Part shown: positions 60,225 through 64,000 of the stretch, piece by piece | How positions within the stretch are numbered: position 1 is the stretch's first letter | How the letters are laid out: each line of letters starts with the position of its first letter | DNA from: Bacteriovorax sp. Seq25_V | Lineage (GTDB): Bacteria; Bdellovibrionota; Bacteriovoracia; Bacteriovoracales; Bacteriovoracaceae | DNA: 64,000 nucleotides | NCBI RefSeq assembly: GCF_000447795.1 | Contig: NZ_AUNI01000010.1 | Location: forward strand, 62,001-126,000 | Direction of reading: 5' to 3' | Made by a program: the position numbers and the translations under genes | The notes under the pieces: model-generated | Told to the model about the DNA's origin: nothing | Databases searched by the model: none | Seen by the model: only the letters and a program-made list of their open reading frames with translations

Positions 60225-61316
60225 ATGAAAAGACATCATCTAGAAAAATATGCAAGAGTGCTACTAACTTTAGATAAGATATGGCTTCCTATGTCTAAGT
60301 TATCGTCTTTCTTAAAAAAAAATAAAAAATTGAAGAATAATGTCTTAGTCCTGAAACTATACGAAAAGGGTGCGTTGGCACTAGTTTCACCTTTAATACA
60401 TGAATTAGAGAATCAGGGTGATGATGAAGTATATTTTGCAACTCTCGACCTCAATGAAGATGCTCTTATATTTCTTCCATCTATAAAGAGAGAAAATATT
60501 TTTCTTTTTAATACAACGTCTTTCATAAAATTTATAGTTTCTCTTTTTAAATATGTTATGTGGTCGAAAAGTCTAGGCTTTAAGGCCGTGTTTAATTTAG
60601 ATATTTTTTCAAATGTTAGTAATGTAATAATGAACTTTAGTTTCGCAGGTAGACGCTATAGGATAAATCAAGATGATTCTGACCAATCTCTAGCCTATAA
60701 TTCGAAAGTTCATATATATGAGCATTATTCAAAACTATTTAACAAATATCTAAAAGTAGAGAGTTACCTGCCAAGTTATCCTGAGCTATTTAAGGAAACT
60801 AAAGAAAAGATTATATCTTTGTATTTAAATACAAACGATCCTCTTTGGCAGAGATCATGGACATATCAAAATTGGATAAGCTTGATTGAAAGATGTGAAA
60901 GTTACTACGGCGATGAATATGAAATTAAAGTATTTGCTCCATATGTAGAGCATGATGCTATTTTTCTGAAATATTTTTCCAAATATTATCAACCAACAGA
61001 GAGTTTGAATTTGTTGATGCAGAAAATTGCTGCTAGCACAGTATTTGTAACGACGGATTGTGGACCATCGCACTTTTCAGCCTTCTGTAATACTAAGACG
61101 ATTACGCTCTTCGGTCCTGAGTCTTCAAGTTTTTTTGGTAGCTTGTCTTCGCATAATACGAATATCTCGAGTGAGGCGCCGTGTTCACCTTGCTTTAATC
61201 AATACAATAAATGCATAAGTAGTTGTGAAGATAATGTTTGCATGAAGAATATTACAGTCGATAGAGTTATGGAATATATTAGACAATCTGTAGGAGCATA
61301 TAATGTTAGCGCGTAG
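60225..61316 (+). CDS. Glycosyltransferase family 9 (heptosyltransferase-like)
   Basis: The 363-aa protein has an N-terminal Rossmann-like half (NVLVLKLYEKGALALVSPLIHEL) and the GT9 C-terminal donor-binding half with FVTTDCGPSHFSAFCNTKTITLFGP, typical of heptosyltransferases that use ADP-heptose. Extra Cys follow (APCSPCFNQYNKCISSCEDNVC), as in many GT9 proteins. It begins a plus-strand run with the DegT, radical-SAM and GT-C genes and overlaps the DegT start by 14 nt. The acceptor may be LPS core or another surface glycan. Confidence 0.9.
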   Translation: MKRHHLEKYARVLLTLDKIWLPMSKLSSFLKKNKKLKNNVLVLKLYEKGALALVSPLIHELENQGDDEVYFATLDLNEDALIFLPSIKRENIFLFNTTSFIKFIVSLFKYVMWSKSLGFKAVFNLDIFSNVSNVIMNFSFAGRRYRINQDDSDQSLAYNSKVHIYEHYSKLFNKYLKVESYLPSYPELFKETKEKIISLYLNTNDPLWQRSWTYQNWISLIERCESYYGDEYEIKVFAPYVEHDAIFLKYFSKYYQPTESLNLLMQKIAASTVFVTTDCGPSHFSAFCNTKTITLFGPESSSFFGSLSSHNTNISSEAPCSPCFNQYNKCISSCEDNVCMKNITVDRVMEYIRQSVGAYNVSA

Positions 61317-62499
61317 GAAAATGTATTTCTCCTTCGGTGATATTTTTAAACTTTGTAAGTTTCTTATTAAGGGGCAGGACGAAATTATTGTCTCAAGACT
61401 TGAAAAGAAACTTAGTGCTTATTTCGGAAATCGAGATGTTATTACAACATCAAGTGGAAGAGAAGCAATTCTTCTTGGTCTTAAGTCCCTGGGACTCAGT
61501 GATGGGGATGAAATAATTGTTCCAGCTTTAACACTTGGAGAATTGATACCGTTACTTAAAAAACAAGGCTATAAAATAGTTCTTGCTGATATTTGTCCCA
61601 AGTCTCTAAATGTTACAGTAGATTCTCTGAAGAATAAGGTAAGTGACCAGACGAAATGTATTATGGTTACGCATTTGTTCGGTGTTCCTGCTGAGATTGA
61701 CGAAATTATTAAGTTTTCTAATGAAAAAGGAATTCCTGTTTTAGAAGACTGTGCACATACTATGTTTGCCTCTTATGATGATCAACCTCTCGGAGCATGG
61801 GGAGATGCTGCCATTTTGAGCTTTGAAGGGAATAAACCTCTTCCGGCTTATGGAGGAGGAGCACTTATTTTAAAGAGTCAGGCTAAAGCACAAGAAATAC
61901 GAGACTCTATAGAGAGTTTGCAAACGTTAAAACTTCCAATCAGTAAGAAGCTCTTTATGACAATAATTGAAGAGGTCTTTCTAATGAGTCCATTTTTTAA
62001 ACCTGTTGCTTCTATTCTATTTTCGGAAAAATTCCAAGCGACATTTGAAAAACACTATCGTGGGATGAATGATAAAGTTCGCCCAAAGAGTAGATTCACA
62101 AGTTTTCAGGCAGAGATAGCATTAGAAAACTATGAGGTCTTTAGTAAAAAACAGATCGCGAATATTGAAAAAAAGCTATCATTCGAGAAAATGATAGATG
62201 CAAATATTGCAAGAGTACAATCTGTCCCAACCAAGGGAAAGCCGAGTTTTTATAATTCAACAATTATAGTAAAAGAAACAGGTGGACCTAAAAGATTAAA
62301 GAATATTTTATTCAAAAATGGTTATGATTCTGGTTTTGGATCTGAGGTCATCGATTGTTGTGACAAGTATTTTGATGGGGAGTTTAATAGCCCGAATGCC
62401 AAGTGGGTTGAAGAGCAGATACTTTTATTACCAATACATGAGCGAGCAGAGAATAGGGACATTTTGAGAATTTCTAAAGTAGTAAATAATGCTAATTAA
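61303..62499 (+). CDS. DegT/DnrJ/EryC1/StrS aminotransferase
   Basis: The 398-aa PLP enzyme has TSSGREAILLGLKSLGLSDGDEIIVPALT, THLFGVPAEIDEI, LEDCAHTMFASYDDQPLGAWGD, and FEGNKPLPAYGGGAL with the Schiff-base Lys. Such enzymes aminate a keto-sugar nucleotide. The ATG at 61303 is in the GT9 end; ATG 61321 (MYFSFGDIF) is a plausible alternative. It overlaps the radical-SAM gene by 11 nt. A second DegT-like protein is at 44399-45736. Confidence 0.92.
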   Translation: MLARRKMYFSFGDIFKLCKFLIKGQDEIIVSRLEKKLSAYFGNRDVITTSSGREAILLGLKSLGLSDGDEIIVPALTLGELIPLLKKQGYKIVLADICPKSLNVTVDSLKNKVSDQTKCIMVTHLFGVPAEIDEIIKFSNEKGIPVLEDCAHTMFASYDDQPLGAWGDAAILSFEGNKPLPAYGGGALILKSQAKAQEIRDSIESLQTLKLPISKKLFMTIIEEVFLMSPFFKPVASILFSEKFQATFEKHYRGMNDKVRPKSRFTSFQAEIALENYEVFSKKQIANIEKKLSFEKMIDANIARVQSVPTKGKPSFYNSTIIVKETGGPKRLKNILFKNGYDSGFGSEVIDCCDKYFDGEFNSPNAKWVEEQILLLPIHERAENRDILRISKVVNNAN

Positions 62500-63547
62500 G
62501 AACTTAATGACATTTCTCAATTTAAAATCAAGTAAGATTAGAAAGAAAAGTTCTAAGTATATTCCGATTGTTAATCTTGATGTTATTGATAGCTGCACAT
62601 CAAAATGTAAAACGTGCCATATATGGAAGCATGATAATCCCGTAGCGGTTACATTTGAGGAATACAAAAAACTTCTGGCCGAATTAGGAGAGTTTAAAAC
62701 TCAAATCATCTCAATAGGTGGAGGAGAACCCTTACTTAGAAATGATATTTGTAATATTATAAAAGAATCTAAGAGAAATGGGTTTAGCGTTCATATGAAC
62801 TCAAGTTTAGTCGGTATATCTAAATCACAAATCGATCAACTGATCGATGCAGGATTAGACTTTATCCATGTTTCGATTGATCATTTTGAAAAAGATAAAT
62901 ACCATGAAATTCGTGGAATAAATGCACTTGATCATGTTCTTGGAAATCTAAACTATCTAGTCTCTAAAAATATAGAAGTAGGTATCAATGTTGTCATCAG
63001 TAAGCTCAATATATTAGATATTGATAGAATACTCGAATGGTGTCTAAAACAGAAAGTTCAAAAAGTGCAATTCATATTGGCTAAAAATACACTCCAGCAA
63101 AATGACATGAGTGATAGCGAGTTTCAAGAATATGCTTTAGCAGATAATGAAATTCTAGTAATAAAAGAGAAATTGCTCGCATTTCAAACTGCAGCAGAAA
63201 AAATTGGTGTACTGTCTAACTCCAGCATGTTCTTGGAAAATCTCATCGAAGTGAATAGGGAGAGGAGATTAATTCCGTGCTATGTGGGAAGGGCCACAGT
63301 GACAATCGATCCTTTTGGGTTTGTGAGAACTTGTTATGCATACCCATCAAAATTATCGATCAAAAATTCAACACTAAAAGATATATTACTAAGTAAGTCT
63401 TACGAGAGGGACTTAGCTAATGTCGATATGTGCAAGAAGGCTTGTCACGATGTTGGAAGTGCTGAGATTAGTATTCGCATGAATCTAAGGTATTCGATAC
63501 TAAACATTAAAAAAGTTATTTTAGAAGTTGTGAGATATACAAGATGA
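62489..63547 (+). CDS. Radical SAM protein with SPASM-like C-terminus
   Basis: The 352-aa protein has CTSKCKTC (the CxxxCxxC cluster motif), SIGGGEPLLRND and HVSIDHFEKDKYHEIRG. The C-terminus has IPCYVGRATVTIDPFGFVRTCY and MCKKACHDVG, fitting an auxiliary cluster-binding SPASM/twitch. It overlaps the aminotransferase upstream by 11 nt and the next membrane protein in ATGA. It resembles the gene at 45780 in organisation, although not closely in sequence. The substrate is unknown. Confidence 0.88.
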   Translation: MLIKNLMTFLNLKSSKIRKKSSKYIPIVNLDVIDSCTSKCKTCHIWKHDNPVAVTFEEYKKLLAELGEFKTQIISIGGGEPLLRNDICNIIKESKRNGFSVHMNSSLVGISKSQIDQLIDAGLDFIHVSIDHFEKDKYHEIRGINALDHVLGNLNYLVSKNIEVGINVVISKLNILDIDRILEWCLKQKVQKVQFILAKNTLQQNDMSDSEFQEYALADNEILVIKEKLLAFQTAAEKIGVLSNSSMFLENLIEVNRERRLIPCYVGRATVTIDPFGFVRTCYAYPSKLSIKNSTLKDILLSKSYERDLANVDMCKKACHDVGSAEISIRMNLRYSILNIKKVILEVVRYTR

Positions 63548-64000
63548 AAAAAAGTACTATCTTAAAATATCACTTAGAAATTATAGTCGTTGTTTTGCTT
63601 GTATTCTTTGGTTTATTTCTCAATTACTTTGATCCTTTTGTTAATGATCTCTATATACTGCAAGCTAATGCTATTTTAAACGGGAAGTTGGATATTGTTT
63701 CAGCTTCATCAGATTTATTAATCTTTGATTCAACTATTTATAAGAATTCTATTTATATGAGCTGGGGGCTATTGCCAGCGTTTGAGTATATTATCTTCTC
63801 TAAACTAACTTTCGGCATGCTTAGTCCATCGGTGCTTTTCTATATTCACTTAGGTCTAATTCCTATTCTTCTAAAAAAAATTTCAGAAAGTTCAAGTCTT
63901 GGTTATATTGCATTGATTTCACCGTTCTTTCTTTATTTTTTTAAACAAGATGTAGTGGCAGTAGACTTATCATTTATTTTTGGGCTTAGTTATTTCTTAG
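63544..64000 (+). CDS. Membrane glycosyltransferase-like protein (truncated by window)
   Basis: The open frame starts at ATG 63544 (overlap ATGA with the radical-SAM gene) and runs off the window after 152 residues. It has an N-terminal helix (LEIIVVVLLVFFGLFLNYF), then a loop DPFVNDLYILQANAILNGKLDI with acidic residues typical of GT-C enzymes, then hydrophobic helices. The start resembles that of the protein at 50509. It probably belongs to the same plus-strand operon as the GT9, DegT and radical-SAM genes. Confidence 0.75.
   Translation, partial: MKKSTILKYHLEIIVVVLLVFFGLFLNYFDPFVNDLYILQANAILNGKLDIVSASSDLLIFDSTIYKNSIYMSWGLLPAFEYIIFSKLTFGMLSPSVLFYIHLGLIPILLKKISESSSLGYIALISPFFLYFFKQDVVAVDLSFIFGLSYFL

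Overview
The window is 64 kb of AT-rich, tightly packed bacterial chromosome. Gene content points to a Gram-negative, deltaproteobacteria-like organism, most plausibly a Bdellovibrionota member of the Bacteriovorax/Halobacteriovorax type. The reasons are several FHA proteins beside a PP2C phosphatase, a response regulator with a long acidic linker, an HD-GYP protein, many secreted orphan proteins, very large pilin-like surface proteins and AT-rich coding with GTG/TTG starts. The assignment is inference; no rRNA or phylogenetic marker was tested. Genes often overlap by 4 nt (ATGA), and most convergent pairs overlap or abut at their stops.

Region 1 (1-6.8 kb) is a phospho-signalling cluster: three membrane FHA proteins (two with TPR-like C-termini), a divergent PP2C phosphatase and a receiver-domain protein. 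No Ser/Thr kinase is visible. Region 2 (6.8-31.9 kb) is mainly housekeeping: biotin ligase, RNase PH, RdgB, tRNA-Pro, SMC, LolA, a lytic transglycosylase, RimO, EpmA, FtsY, ZapA, 5-formyl-THF cyclo-ligase, RNase Y, Dus and a Nudix protein. Interspersed are an HD-GYP protein, a sigma54 response regulator and a large Ig-like lipoprotein. Downstream of tRNA-Pro, tandem repeats of about 144 bp each begin with a copy of the tRNA 3' end, as in the E. coli tyrT/rtT arrangement.

Region 3 (31.9-40.5 kb) has membrane and secreted proteins of unknown role, a family 3 solute-binding-like protein, a DUF3373-like outer-membrane protein, a CNNM/CorC protein and a large ankyrin protein with a long acidic linker.

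Region 4 (40.5-64 kb) is accessory and surface-oriented. It holds a four-gene operon starting with a thioredoxin-reductase-like flavoprotein, two separate DegT-aminotransferase plus radical-SAM modules, several GT-C-like membrane proteins, a GT9 glycosyltransferase, and an operon encoding an SGNH protein, two small secreted proteins, a membrane ferritin-like protein, a NodU/CmcH-type carbamoyltransferase and an unlisted 58-aa DUF5989-like protein. In its middle lie two convergent, paralogous giant pilin-like proteins flanking two membrane glycosyltransferase-like genes. One of these carries six Cys-rich modules and a Sushi/CCP-like module. The best candidate for an undescribed system is this pairing of pilin-like adhesins with putative surface-glycan or protein-modification enzymes. 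No CRISPR array, transposase, integrase or rRNA was found.
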